DNA from: Catonia carolina
Lineage: Eukaryota > Arthropoda > Insecta > Hemiptera > Achilidae
Length of the DNA: 64,000 nucleotides
Reading direction: 5' to 3'
NCBI GenBank assembly: GCA_035578175.1
Contig: JAQMRL010000001.1
Span: 371,187,720-371,251,719, forward strand
Shown: positions 61,501 to 64,000 of the stretch, piece after piece
Layout of the letters: each line of letters begins with the position of its first letter
How positions within the stretch are numbered: the first letter of the stretch is position 1
The notes under the pieces: model-generated
Database searches by the model: none
What the model saw: only the letters and a program-made list of their open reading frames with translations
What the model was told of the DNA's origin: nothing
Program-made: the position numbers and the translations under genes

Positions 61501-61810
61501 TTTTACTGATTGTTACACTTTAAAAATATTTGTAGAAAAAGTAAATATCAGATGAAAATCTGATAAAGCTATTAAATAATAATAAACTTTACAAATTTAC
61601 TACCTACCTTAAAGCTTGGTTAGTAACAACTGAACAATCTTTGATGCCTTTAGAAAGGGTGGCTGCATAATCTTCAGCAACGTGTTGATTTTGTGTTCCA
61701 GTAATGGCATTATGATGTTGCATTATACCTAGCCCATTACTTAAAGAATCAACATATTTCTGGTACTTTATATTGTACAAATTTGCCAATGAAGACAGTT
61801 GCTTACAAAT
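26310..61810 (-). CDS. MAN2B1: Gene A: lysosomal alpha-mannosidase (GH38), 3' part, nine exons
   Basis: Encodes the C-terminal 614 residues of a class II alpha-mannosidase, which trims mannose from N-glycans in the lysosome. Exons read from high to low coordinate: 61810-61608, 59277-59063, 55051-54831, 54246-54060, 51850-51733, 47262-46986, 45607-45371, 37198-37049, 26546-26310. All borders are AG/GT and all phases join without a stop. Family landmarks appear in order: the GIMQHHNAITGT active-site segment, DWLVGPIPTE, FYTDSNGRE-type strand (here VFYTDSNGREM), LTDRSQGGS, a YSGLRIALP strand and the C-terminal MQICTFLV strand. The upstream catalytic exons (HTHDDVGW, DPFGHS) must lie right of 64,000. 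Introns hold LTR, CR1, RTE, mariner and Harbinger insertions. The one oddity is Asn where family members usually have Asp in the HHDA motif. The ortholog assignment rests on recognised motifs and is firm for family, less so for exact paralog. Confidence 0.93.
26776..27724 (-). mobile_element. Helentron-like element, full copy (copy 4)
   Basis: Inverted relative to copy 2 and alignable with it over its whole length, with the ATCTGGTGTAAAACACTCAC hairpin end at 26777 and the AGAGAAAGT end at 27716-27724. It contains an expanded CA tract. It lies in the last intron of gene A. Confidence 0.72.
27546..27591. repeat. (CA)n microsatellite inside copy 4
   Basis: About 22 CA units where copies 2 and 6 have a TGTGTGTGTGTG stretch of six or fewer, so the tract grew after insertion. 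Confidence 0.9.
27938..28124 (-). mobile_element. tRNA-derived SINE family S1, copy a
   Basis: Minus strand: tRNA-like head with a decayed A box and a B box close to GGTTCAAATCC, then a body containing CCCCAATGTCGTCGCTAATGA, and an A/T-rich tail. Same family as 28480-28687 but more diverged. Confidence 0.85.
28131..28480. other. Sequence between two SINEs
   Basis: A 90-codon minus-strand frame at 28139-28411 (KFTYKEVAQQIKDVKHFVIS) resembles nothing I can name with confidence; it may be a transposon-derived remnant. Confidence 0.35.
28480..28687 (-). mobile_element. tRNA-derived SINE family S1, copy b
   Basis: Minus strand begins GGCCGCATTGGCGCAGTTGG (A box) and has the B box GGGTTCGAATCCC at 28637-28625; CTCATCA in the anticodon-loop position suggests a Met-tRNA ancestor (inference). 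The body has CCCCAACGTCGTCGCTAATG and the tail is TTAAATAAATGAATAAAA. It is almost as well kept as a real tRNA in its head but is not a tRNA gene, because the acceptor stem does not close. Confidence 0.9.
28731..32023 (-). mobile_element. RTE-type LINE, apparently intact, with 10-bp target-site duplications
   Basis: The element begins at 32023 (minus strand CCCCTCCTGGGGAGTACGAG), has a GC-rich 5' region of about 200 bp, a single long ORF, and a short AAG-repeat tail near 28731-28745. It is flanked by a perfect direct repeat TATTTTATTC at 28721-28730 and 32024-32033. It lies in the last intron of gene A in the gene's own orientation. Confidence 0.92.
28745..31669 (-). CDS. RTE endonuclease-reverse transcriptase polyprotein, 974 aa
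   Basis: Encodes both retrotransposition activities. The apurinic-type endonuclease has LSEVRK (about residue 25), VYAPT (98), GGDLNARIG (133-141) and TDHR (230). RT has GKAAGIDEI (476), NYRPICLSGTVYKI (537), FLDLKAAFNS with catalytic Asp (604), KQGDSLSPLLF (664) and LLYADDIVL with both catalytic Asp (708). The C-terminus has RYLRRIVG, WLGHASR and RPRGRPRQRY. No internal stop, and all visible key residues are kept. The first ATG sits in IWNMRTLTG, a motif normally internal; the same frame stays open upstream to about 31835 without an ATG, so the true start is uncertain. Such proteins are often misnamed craniofacial development protein 2 in databases. Confidence 0.93.
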   Translation of the reverse strand: MRTLTGKEVELVEEMQRHKVQLLGLSEVRKKGSGRVELKDGYMMVYSGVIMQNRAKEGVGVVTAPETFNRVSDWQAKSPRMMTVDLDMESKLTFVQVYAPTEDSNVQEKEEFYAALHEEVEGILSRGRQVIIGGDLNARIGNDWEHSHGVMGPYAGEHNRNSNGERLLEFSVDNGLLVGNTWFKHKVVHQITFKAEGREAKSIIDYFVYNVEMRRRVTDVKVIRGAELDTDHRLVVMDLRFKIPVKERAKRYNRLNIRKLEDQLTQETYSQELVEELRSLPEDLNQPNILWQEIKDRIMKAADRACGRKVINTKLKKTRWWNEQVKDVVKRKKLVWRAYLASKQQEDRANYVQCRRQAKLVIRAAKIQSWEEFGHELEDKFSNNNKIFWKVVKGLRGRRVKDVRSIRNSDGVLVSEQQVVLEAWRQHYADKFDGEEEEEEVELLAEVEGDEQQREELSGNITIQEASAAVGSMRKGKAAGIDEIVPKLIIYGGEALTQALTKLFNLVWQSERIPSEWESNIIIPIHKKGSQYECGNYRPICLSGTVYKIYTRVLERRLRGVLEHQIEEEQAAFRPNRQTHDHVFSLRMIIEKCLDRGRDLFLAFLDLKAAFNSVPRKEIWRALQAKHVPNKLIRAIKCVYHEPKGIVRLNGEYSDPFNLKKGIKQGDSLSPLLFINYMDEVHKICKRRTRRATVGYWRLRPVMTQALLYADDIVLIQDTKEKLQSAVIEWKEELERKGMQLNVDKSKVMHVGRAEEKEMEIQCGERRMDQVGQYEYLGVIIDRNGRIDQEVLNRVKKGNQVYYAISNTIVGKREVSRAAKLQIYKAVFLPTLMYGAESWVILDKHRSRATAAEMRYLRRIVGRNKRDRIRNETIRGDLGVRPVNTLIEEKQLKWLGHASRADESKKIKQFLEAKPVGRRPRGRPRQRYQEYMERLGEARGKDWQQMRNMMMDRGIWRGWIEAMAHPTLRGRRGR
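32246..32650 (+). mobile_element. TIR element M1, uninterrupted copy
   Basis: About 405 bp, with imperfect terminal inverted repeats: left AGTTCCAGATCCGTATAGTT, right complement GACTACACGGAGCTTGGAAC. No coding capacity. The second copy, at 37313-41982, is the same sequence in the other orientation, split by a LINE. Confidence 0.8.
32700..33530 (+). mobile_element. Helentron-like element, full copy (copy 5)
   Basis: ACTTTCTCTTGC start at 32700, GGCAAGAGAAAGT followed by GTGTGAGTCTTTCACACCAG at the end (to about 33529). The internal sequence aligns with copy 2. Confidence 0.75.
33680..34130 (-). pseudogene. LINE RT C-terminal scrap
   Basis: Minus-strand pieces GETWTLTNKKQ, then in a shifted frame KFKRKIVWHVYGPVKRM, and further on NEILEQQDVLRFV, the usual C-terminal motifs of RTE-type LINEs. 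Heavily broken. Confidence 0.6.
34150..34910. other. Intron sequence, nothing recognised
   Basis: AT-rich, with an A-run at 34383-34400 and another near 34602-34613. No gene structure. Confidence 0.4.
34918..35162 (-). repeat. LTR, 3' in the element's orientation
   Basis: About 205 bp at its right side differ from the other LTR by about one base, while the leftmost 40-45 bp (GGGGCCTACC to TTGCCCCTCA) differ strongly. Confidence 0.85.
35412..36140 (-). CDS. Gag-like protein of the LTR element, 242 aa
   Basis: Starts MNIDKSDDNMQLILNLLQEQ followed by a charged coiled-coil stretch (RRSEEQTRRLEDSMSKL, residues 22-38) and a long Glu/Ser-rich, low-complexity middle, then a short hydrophobic tail. 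The N-terminal Q/E/R-rich helix is like that of insect Ty3-type gag proteins. No capsid or zinc-knuckle motif is visible, so it is either truncated or a non-autonomous variant. A short (AAT)-like tract precedes the ATG. Confidence 0.6.
   Translation of the reverse strand: MNIDKSDDNMQLILNLLQEQARRSEEQTRRLEDSMSKLGRDLSNRIDRIRQVFKINEMLNENVKPDEKYDIGEPRENILKKESVNSKTDEILIENVEPVEGNLEVETNTYASASQNDLKSPGGKRSSVNRRVSTLDETEDDEKIPAQVSTSSSSAYNPDEIGKGNSHSTKSDAQNKEKRSTVKVKQIPGLIEEIESEIVLYSIKSDGRDEGGGLLYMYVYDVYLNFYLFYVYVYLVVHSSYL
36524..36765 (-). repeat. LTR, 5' in the element's orientation
   Basis: Partner of 34918-35162. Its leftmost segment reads GGACGCCTACGTTTTTTAAG rather than the other copy's version. 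Confidence 0.85.
37049..37198 (-). CDS. MAN2B1: Gene A exon 8 in window
   Basis: A 50-codon exon: YSGLRIALPKNVNLLTLEP, LLLRLEHIFEKDEDEKLSKP, ending VTVDLA at donor GTAAGT. It matches the FSGL-x-x-x-LP-x-NVHLLTL and LLRLEH-x-F strands. No start codon of its own, so it is recognisable only by homology and splice sites. The following intron is 10.5 kb. Confidence 0.93.
37621..40701 (-). pseudogene. CR1-like ORF2: endonuclease-reverse transcriptase, three breaks
   Basis: Endonuclease (39625-40701): ILHQNIQYLGNKMDRLDIFL, FTEHGLK, VGVYRSPNGDW, VVLGDFNVNL, SDHEYQVLE. Linker 39098-39580. RT (38026-39048): [80 protein letters not shown]-terminus 37621-38019. Breaks: a one-base frameshift near 39640, another near 39120, and a TAA at about 38026-38028 between VWGN and ISMGNI. 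All catalytic residues remain, so decay is recent. Confidence 0.92.
40674..41759 (-). CDS. CR1-like ORF1: coiled coil plus SGNH esterase-like domain
   Basis: Frame open for about 360 codons. A coiled coil (SLESKVAKLIEEQKNIRESI and on) is followed by an Asn run and a basic linker, then an SGNH hydrolase-like domain: VLVLADSHGRG with the nucleophile Ser, IIIGGTND with the block-III Gly and Asn, and NHGLHLNQSGKNVL with the catalytic His. In CR1-type elements this protein binds RNA and assists insertion. There is no ATG at its left end: the first in-frame ATG lies in KLMEANKIL, so the element is slightly 5'-truncated or uses another start. It overlaps ORF2 by about 28 bases. Confidence 0.85.
   Translation of the reverse strand, partial: FISYLLFNLLIGTLGKNKTSPAVTRSKINITSPISLESKVAKLIEEQKNIRESIINSNKQNEDIRNKLEQEIASLKEIIKINENDHKVEIIKLMEANKILENEIKLVNLKLKNVVGLNNNNNNNNSKINNTPKTKSNSMVKNDPKKLLYSEALGSKKATKINNKNKNKVLVLADSHGRGCCDLLNKKLNDFDVSVVFKLNAPLKEVVKSAKDDLKTLTKNDHLIIIGGTNDISSKNFQNTPQILKTIEELVPMSNKTNLIINTIPVRHDKPELNKVINKLNRDIHKKINSLEIKIVNRIKINFINERLNRTNYTNHGLHLNQSGKNVLCDRIASLVTCKLPDKLKAKESFLMSWLKQGVKR
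41998..42825 (+). mobile_element. Helentron-like element, full copy (copy 6)
   Basis: Starts CTTTCTCTTGCC at 41998 next to the end of M1, ends GGCAAGAGAAAGT then the GTGTGAGTGTTTCACAC hairpin and CAGA. Aligns with copy 2 with some internal deletions. Confidence 0.75.
43060..43350 (+). pseudogene. LINE RT C-terminal tail
   Basis: Frame reads QWRQHLEWMPEEKIPFKVTE followed by YVPVGRTEGEDLEKM, like the (W-x-x-H-x-x-RMP-x-x-RIP, GRR-x-x-GRPRKRW) tail of insect LINEs. It ends with a GAAGAAGAAG tract. The 3' end GGCTTATGCCTAATCCTTG is shared with the inverted copy at 57975-58690. Confidence 0.65.
43418..44724 (+). mobile_element. mariner-type DNA transposon, full length, inactive
   Basis: About 1.3 kb with terminal inverted repeats GAGGGGTACCCAAAA at the left and TTTTGGGTACCCCTC-like at the right, and a TA at the left edge. 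Holds one broken transposase gene. It lies in the 8.2-kb intron of gene A, opposite strand. Confidence 0.88.
43612..44595 (+). pseudogene. mariner transposase, frameshifted
   Basis: Starts MASLSEQHEAVKFCFLLGKN, with the HTH segment QISQVSGLSWSSVQRIL (43870-43930), then TGDESWCYGYNPETKQQSSQ with catalytic Asp 1 (44080), HHDNAPAHTAI with Asp 2 (44365) and PYAPDLALCDFFLFPRMKGF with Asp 3 (44450). Several frameshifts and stops and a T-run insertion near 44207-44220. Confidence 0.9.
44730..45365. other. Intron sequence, nothing recognised
   Basis: AT-rich sequence between the mariner and gene A exon 7. Confidence 0.4.
45371..45607 (-). CDS. MAN2B1: Gene A exon 7 in window
   Basis: Begins IHRRLVNVDGKGVGEELDE, matching the MVHRRL-x-x-DDG-x-GV-x-E-x-L motif that follows RSQGGS in the family. 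Ends GNICTKQ at donor GTAAGT. Exactly 79 codons, phase 0 at both ends. The next intron is 8.2 kb long and holds the CR1-like LINE and a mariner. Confidence 0.93.
45897..46742. mobile_element. TIR element M2
   Basis: Ends are inverted repeats: TAGCCTATGTCCACATTCAT at the left and the complement of TAGCTATGTCCACACTCGTG at the right, about 30 bp with mismatches. GCATGCGTTGA-type words lie inside both ends. Minus-strand frames at 46219-46443 and 46412-46618 (one starts MPHFCCVF) may be transposase remnants; the MPHFCC start recalls THAP-domain proteins, but too little is left to say. A fragment of one end recurs at 51150-51225. Confidence 0.65.
46986..47262 (-). CDS. MAN2B1: Gene A exon 6 in window
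   Basis: Reads EDVVGKEVVTRYSF, then FYTDSNGREMIKRKLNYRP, GNYYPVPTKI and LSILTDRSQGGS, several of the best conserved GH38 C-terminal motifs. Acceptor ATTTTCAG, donor GTAAGA. Leaves in phase 0 after VELM. Confidence 0.95.
47500..48325. repeat. Dispersed repeat X, copy 2
   Basis: Same orientation as 1690-2480 and similar at both ends; see that entry. The middle (47650-47870) does not match, suggesting internal rearrangement. Confidence 0.65.
48504..50592 (+). mobile_element. PIF/Harbinger transposon with TTA target-site duplications
   Basis: 2,089 bp. Terminal inverted repeats of about 33 bp (AGCTGGATTTACACATGTAG at the left; complement of AGCTCAATTTACACATGTAG at the right). TTA lies immediately outside both ends (48501-48503 and 50593-50595), the three-base duplication typical of this superfamily. 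It contains a transposase gene but no second (Myb-like) ORF that I can see. Inserted in the gene A intron between exons 5 and 6 of this listing. Confidence 0.93.
48645..50103 (+). pseudogene. Harbinger transposase (HARBI1-like nuclease), one intron, broken
   Basis: I start at the ATG of MDQDEEDIIVACSL rather than one in the terminal repeat. Exon 1 ends at 48958 (TTGAG|GTTTCT), exon 2 starts at 49211 after TTATTTTCAG, joining LTLR to FLASGSNQ. Motifs: SYKMSPSTIHKMI helix-turn-helix, GAIDGKHV (catalytic Asp), DVGGYGKSSDGGI, LVGDEGFPL, and RLSRAQCTSENAFG with the catalytic Glu in another frame. Breaks: a one-base frameshift near 49720 and a TGA near 49838. The C-terminus AACVLHNYL is intact. Confidence 0.9.
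50600..51145. other. Intron sequence, nothing recognised
   Basis: AT-rich. A GGGCTTGGATTGGGTGAGTG patch near 51038 is not assignable. Confidence 0.4.
51150..51225. repeat. End fragment of TIR element M2
   Basis: GGTATGTCCACACTAGTGCG...CATGCGTTGACGCATGC matches the ends of 45897-46742. Confidence 0.6.
51235..51680 (+). pseudogene. LINE RT C-terminal fragment
   Basis: Reads YVFSVLFYGLESWMLNDFMS, then KRLEVFEMWLYRRMLRVSWV and DHISNEEVLRRMQ before a stop, a well-known insect LINE C-terminus. The frame then shifts and decays and ends near a GAAGAAGAAG tract. Confidence 0.85.
51733..51850 (-). CDS. MAN2B1: Gene A exon 5 in window
   Basis: Reads GTLVHEVHKKFNDWVSQVIR and EFDWLVGPIPTE, the conserved VHQ-x-F-x-x-W and E-x-x-W-x-VGPIP strands. 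Acceptor TTATTACAG, donor GTAAGT. Enters in phase 1, leaves in phase 2. A simple AAT/ATT repeat lies just upstream of the acceptor. Confidence 0.92.
52085..52520 (-). pseudogene. LINE RT C-terminal fragment
   Basis: Minus strand: NKTRQETRIKFYNTIAVPTL, LLYGSESWIHEK, QAAEKRLLHSVLGCSRMDRI, then after a frame change INGRMAIDAQNYRLIGTRYV and GRPRKRWIP. The 3' end carries a GAAGAAGAAG-type tail at 52077-52092. Confidence 0.85.
52525..53370. other. Intron sequence with a possible Helitron lead-in
   Basis: Mostly unassignable. The stretch at 53222-53290 (TTTGCTTGTTTGTCCC, then AAACTGTTTAGCCGATTC) resembles a common lead-in of insect transposon repeats. Confidence 0.35.
53400..53587 (+). pseudogene. 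Helitron helicase C-terminal remnant
   Basis: Reads TINKSQ in one frame, then GLNLENPCFSHGQLYVATSH and VGKPSDLIVNEPD, ending in a stop. These are the last motifs of the PIF1-type helicase of Helitrons (INKSQGQ, F-x-HGQLYVA-x-SR). The Arg of the SR motif is replaced by His. No Rep domain is present. Confidence 0.85.
53595..54055. other. Intron sequence, nothing recognised
   Basis: A 96-codon minus-strand frame at 53564-53854 has no recognisable similarity and no splice support. Confidence 0.4.
54060..54246 (-). CDS. MAN2B1: Gene A exon 4 in window
   Basis: Reads DKLGFTINRNGDIIHI and QNFFYYNTSSGAFVFLPQS, matching the F-x-YN-x-SSGAY-x-F-x-P strand of lysosomal alpha-mannosidases. Acceptor TTTTTTGCAG, donor GTGATT. 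Leaves in phase 1. The ORF runs on past the donor but loses similarity there. Confidence 0.9.
54300..54825. other. Intron sequence, nothing recognised
   Basis: Sequence between gene A exons 3 and 4 of this listing, AT-rich, without recognisable features. Confidence 0.4.
54831..55051 (-). CDS. MAN2B1: Gene A exon 3 in window
   Basis: Reads GTYVPSQIVPIPDS, then ATYELLFEALTIPPLGFTSY, the family's A-x-PPLG-x-x-xY strand. Acceptor TTTCAG, donor GTAAGG. Leaves in phase 0 after LTTSLGNP. Confidence 0.92.
55205..55515 (-). pseudogene. LINE RT C-terminal scrap
   Basis: Minus strand KIVKCRKLQYLSHIMRNQKD, then ARKFDYLFR and, further on, ITNIRTGQAQQEEE with a GAAGAAGAAG end, the typical final segment of an insect LINE ORF. 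Confidence 0.75.
55520..56400. other. Intron sequence with no recognised gene
   Basis: CTGGTAAGCTGACCACCCTACAAACCAG near 55559 may be another decayed tRNA-like head. ACCAATTAAGAAGTATTTTCATGGC (56063) and GCCATGACAGTACTTCTCAATGG (56226) form an imperfect inverted pair about 165 bp apart, possibly a small TIR element. Confidence 0.35.
56440..57000 (+). pseudogene. LINE RT C-terminal fragment interrupted by a SINE
   Basis: Frames give NRKKNSKENN / ERRIARRIMGPIFETVIKDG-like text, then a segment resembling RRMRFYGHLVRM at 56630-56660 where similarity stops at an inserted SINE body (about 56668). LINE-like sequence may resume after 56890. Confidence 0.55.
56668..56760 (-). mobile_element. SINE family S2, body fragment
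   Basis: GTTTTACATCCGAATG then TTTTGCAATTACTACTAATG matches the body of 59352-59525 in the same orientation. No tRNA-like head recognised. Confidence 0.5.
57045..57140 (+). other. Possible tRNA-derived SINE head
   Basis: Contains TAGTGCACTGGTATTACCAG upstream of AAGGTTTGATTCCTGGCTAG, the latter close to a polymerase III B box (GGTTCRANNCC). No tail or second copy found. Confidence 0.35.
57145..57970. other. Intron sequence, nothing recognised
   Basis: AT-rich; no coding or repeat signal that I could match within the window. Confidence 0.4.
57975..58690 (-). pseudogene. LINE RT C-terminal fragment
   Basis: High to low: LLSDDMWIVQEMEDALQ-like text where YADD should be, LHKLCKNFGLKISIDNTTIM, VFHFCYLGCDM, then KGCTCLERIRNEEIRSELGT and HWYAPEGKWNVGRLRKRWK. 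Ends with GAAGAAGAAGAAC. The SDD box indicates loss of function. Shares its 3' end with 43060-43350. Confidence 0.8.
58700..59055. other. Intron sequence, nothing recognised
   Basis: Sequence directly downstream of gene A exon 2 of this listing; AT-rich. Confidence 0.4.
59063..59277 (-). CDS. MAN2B1: Gene A exon 2 in window
   Basis: Begins RKLINPEGVPLPYQTP and continues through CPLLNISACF and LYNPLSVPVSEFVRVPV, the first beta-sandwich strands after the catalytic domain. Acceptor TTTCCAG, donor GTAGGT. Enters in phase 2 and leaves in phase 1 inside a Gly codon. Confidence 0.92.
59352..59525 (-). mobile_element. tRNA-derived SINE family S2, most complete copy
   Basis: Minus strand: tRNA-like head with B box GGTTCAATTCCCAG (near 59470-59485), then TTTGGCATTCTTTCATCTC, body with GCATTAGCAGTAATTGCAAA, ACAGTCGGACG, and an ATTAAAAAAAAGTG tail. 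Lies 75 bp upstream of gene A exon 2 of this listing, within its intron. Confidence 0.75.
59530..60045. other. Intron sequence with local near-repeats
   Basis: AACAGGTTAATAAACA...CCCTG and AGGGCTGTTGAATAAGGGAT / AACGGCCCTG words suggest a short inverted structure near 59700-59780. No gene. Confidence 0.35.
60048..60735. mobile_element. Candidate TIR element M3
   Basis: Left end ACTATACTAAGAACGAAAGA, then TTTAGGCGGAT; the right end complement reads ACTATAGTAAGCACGATAAA, then TTTAGGCGGGT. These imperfect inverted repeats of about 35 bp bound some 690 bp without a convincing ORF. Found once, so its family is unverified. Confidence 0.5.
60740..61600. other. Intron sequence, nothing recognised
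   Basis: Between the M3 candidate and gene A exon 1 of this listing. No feature found. Confidence 0.4.
61608..61810 (-). CDS. MAN2B1: Gene A exon 1 in window (active-site HH motif)
   Basis: Starts ICKQLSSLANLYN and carries GIMQHHNAITGTQNQHVAED, the segment whose second His is a zinc ligand in GH38 enzymes. Acceptor ACTATAG at 61811-61812, donor GTAGGT below 61608. Ends in phase 2 within ALR. Confidence 0.93.
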
Positions 61811-61814
61811 CTAT

Positions 61815-62262
61815 AGTAAAAATTTAAAAACATATTTGTTCCAACTACATGAAAGTAATAAGTACAATATTTAAAATTTAAGAAACATGAACCACAATCA
61901 TAGTAGATTATATAAAAACCATTAATAATCCTATTATGAATAACTAAAAACAAAACAAATCATATAATGTTATTTGTAACATATTCCTGCTGTAAGTCTT
62001 TAATTACAATTGTGTTAAAGTAATACTGCTTAGTAAAAGTATTATAATAAGAAAGCTTGATGGGTAAGAAATAACATTTAGAACCCTACGTTAGAGCTGC
62101 TCTCAATTGAAAGAATTATACTTGAAAAAAGGATTTTCTATAATAATTTGTAAAATGAAACAAAAAAGTGATTCTAGATTACAAACTTGTTGTTATGCTG
62201 TAATTGTAAATCAATACAAAATTACGTATTAATAATTGTAGGTAAAAACAATACATATATAA
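61815..62262. other. Intron sequence, nothing recognised
   Basis: Between gene A exon 1 of this listing and the LINE to the right. Confidence 0.4.
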
Positions 62263-62265
62263 CAA

Positions 62266-64000
62266 TTTGGTACAGGATTTATAGTTAAGAATTCTGTTAT
62301 TGAATCAGTAAAAGACTTCAAAGCGTATTCTGACAGATTGGCCACATTAACTTTAAAAATAGCAAATAAATGTTACATAATTATCAATGCTCATGCACCG
62401 ACAAATGTGAAAAACACAACGGATAAAGAATCTGTGGATAAATTTTGGGATCTCCTGGACCAGGTCATGGCTGAATGTAACAAAAACTACACAAAAATTT
62501 TGCTAGGCGACTTTAATGCTAAATTGGGAATGGAAAAGAAATTCAGAGATGTTGTAGGGAAATGGCCAGCCCATAACAGAACTACGGAGAATGGACGAAG
62601 ATTAATACAACTTTGCAGGAATCACTGTCTCATATCAAAATCAACTTGCTTCAAAAGACTGCGCAGAAAATTGAGGACATGGAAGCACCCTGACTGGAAA
62701 AGGGGAGAACATCAACTGGACCATGTATGTATGGATAAAAATACTCATAGAGAGATTTACAACGTTAGAGTCATGCGAGGACTTGAAATAGATTCAGACC
62801 ATTACTTAATTGAAATCAAAATTAAAATGACTCCACTAAACAAGAAAAAATCACCTTCTAAAAAAGCCAAGAAATGTTATGACCAATCAAAATTAACTGG
62901 AAATGCAGAGTATAAAGCAAAAACAGAAAGCATCCCCAGCGATACAAAATTGGAAGATCTGGTAATAAAACTCAATGATATAGCAGCTGAAATAGCAGTA
63001 ACAAATAGAAGAAAGAAACATCCATGGTGGAGTGAGGAGTGCGATCTAGCGGTTGAAGATAGACACAAAAGTTGGTTGATCTTCCAATCCAACAAAACTG
63101 AAGTAAATAGCATTAATCTAATCAAACAAAGAAAACTCACTCAGAAAATAATCCGTAATGCTAAAAGACAATTTGAGAAAAACATTTTGAATCAGATAGA
63201 AGAAAATTTCCAGAAAAACAATTCCCGACAATACTATAAAAACTTTAAACAAAAAATATCACAATATATACCCCCAACACTTGTGCTCCAGGATAAGGAG
63301 GGAAATCCAGCCCATAGTGCTGGAGAAAATGCCAAAATCATGGCTGAAAGTTTTCAGAAACTACTGAATTGCGAAGACCCAGAAGAACCCTTCAACATAG
63401 ACACTAACACAAGGATTAAAACCAGTCTTGAAAACATTGAGCCTCCTAGTCTCGATGAAGTATTCACCGCAATAAAGGAACTGAAAAATAATAAGGCCAG
63501 TGGTGAGAACTATATAACAGCAGAAATATGGAAAAACGCCTCGAGGAAAACGCTAAAGAATCTACACAAAGAACTTGTAGAAATGTGGGAAAACGAGCAA
63601 CTCCCCTCAGTATGGAAAGTAGCAATCATTCATCCGATACACAAGAAAGGAGATAAAACTAATCCGGATAATTACAGGGGAATTTCTCTCCTCGACTGCA
63701 CGTATAAAATTCTATCCAGAATCATCTACAATAGGATTAAAGATCAGCTGGATAAAGAGCTAGGGGAGTATCAAGGAGGGTTTAGACCATGGAGAGGCTG
63801 TCCTGACCAAATTTTAACCCTGAAATTGATAATAGATTACTTTAAAATTAGAGATAAACAGCTAGTCATGACCTTTATTGACTTCAAAAAGGCTTATGAT
63901 TGTATACACAGGGAATCCCTACTGAAAATATTGAGGAACTTTGGCTTACACCCTAAATTGGTTAAAATGATTGAATTAACCCTGACTGAAACAAAATCGA
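62266..64000 (+). mobile_element. LINE, 5'-truncated, running off the window
   Basis: One uninterrupted frame from about 62266 to the window edge, about 575 codons, lacking a start because the 5' end is missing. Endonuclease part: DFKAYSDRLATLTLKI, INAHAPTN, KILLGDFNAKLGME, GEHQLDHVCM, IDSDHYLIEIKIK. RT part: NNKASGENYITAEI, HPIHKKGDKTNPDNYRGISL, EYQGGFRPWRGCPDQI, MTFIDFKKAYDCIHRE with the catalytic Asp. The window ends before YADD. Gene-like in quality, so probably a recent insertion, opposite in strand to gene A. Confidence 0.92.

Overview
This is eukaryotic, AT-rich, intron-bearing DNA from an arthropod, most likely an insect. The species cannot be named from the sequence. Two lines of evidence point there: short coding exons with GT/AG borders that encode lysosomal alpha-mannosidase (GH38), and a dense, mixed load of insect-type transposable elements (RTE, Jockey and CR1-like LINEs, mariner, PIF/Harbinger, pogo, Helitron pieces, tRNA-derived SINEs).

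Host genes: two GH38 alpha-mannosidase genes lie head-to-tail on the minus strand. Gene A (window positions 61,810 down to 26,310) is the 3' two-thirds of the gene: nine exons with fully compatible phases, 614 codons plus stop, spread over 35.5 kb. Its N-terminal exons lie beyond 64,000. Gene B (16,421 down to 2,500) is the 5' end of a second gene: signal peptide, zinc-binding HTHLDVGW segment and the GGGWAMND segment in four exons. The rest lies left of position 1. About 9.9 kb separates the stop of A from the start of B.

Layout of the rest, left to right: 1-4.3 kb LINE ends, a Helentron-like repeat end and a two-copy repeat; 5.1-6.3 kb a Jockey scrap and a 198-bp-arm palindrome carrying hammerhead-ribozyme-like cores; 9.1-13.7 kb LINE fragments and a Helentron-like element; 15.0-15.8 kb a deleted CR1-like copy; 16.8-21.6 kb a decayed Jockey element with gag and pol; 22-25.6 kb pogo-like, Jockey and mariner relics; 26.8-32.0 kb a Helentron-like element, two SINEs and an apparently intact RTE element with perfect 10-bp target-site duplications; 32.2-33.5 kb a TIR element and a Helentron-like element; 34.9-36.8 kb a gag-only LTR element; 37.3-42.0 kb a second copy of the TIR element split by a 4.2-kb CR1-like LINE; 42-44.7 kb a Helentron-like element, a LINE scrap and a mariner; 45.9-52.5 kb TIR elements, a PIF/Harbinger element with TTA duplications and LINE scraps; 53.4 kb a Helitron helicase remnant; 55-60.7 kb LINE scraps, SINEs and a TIR element; 62.3-64 kb a 5'-truncated LINE running off the window.

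The only host process visible is lysosomal breakdown of mannose-rich glycans. Everything else is a record of transposon invasion into its introns and spacer. The most notable non-coding structures are the palindrome with paired hammerhead-like motifs, the six-copy repeat family with subterminal inverted repeats and a 3' hairpin, and the natural empty-site/filled-site pair for the CR1-like insertion.
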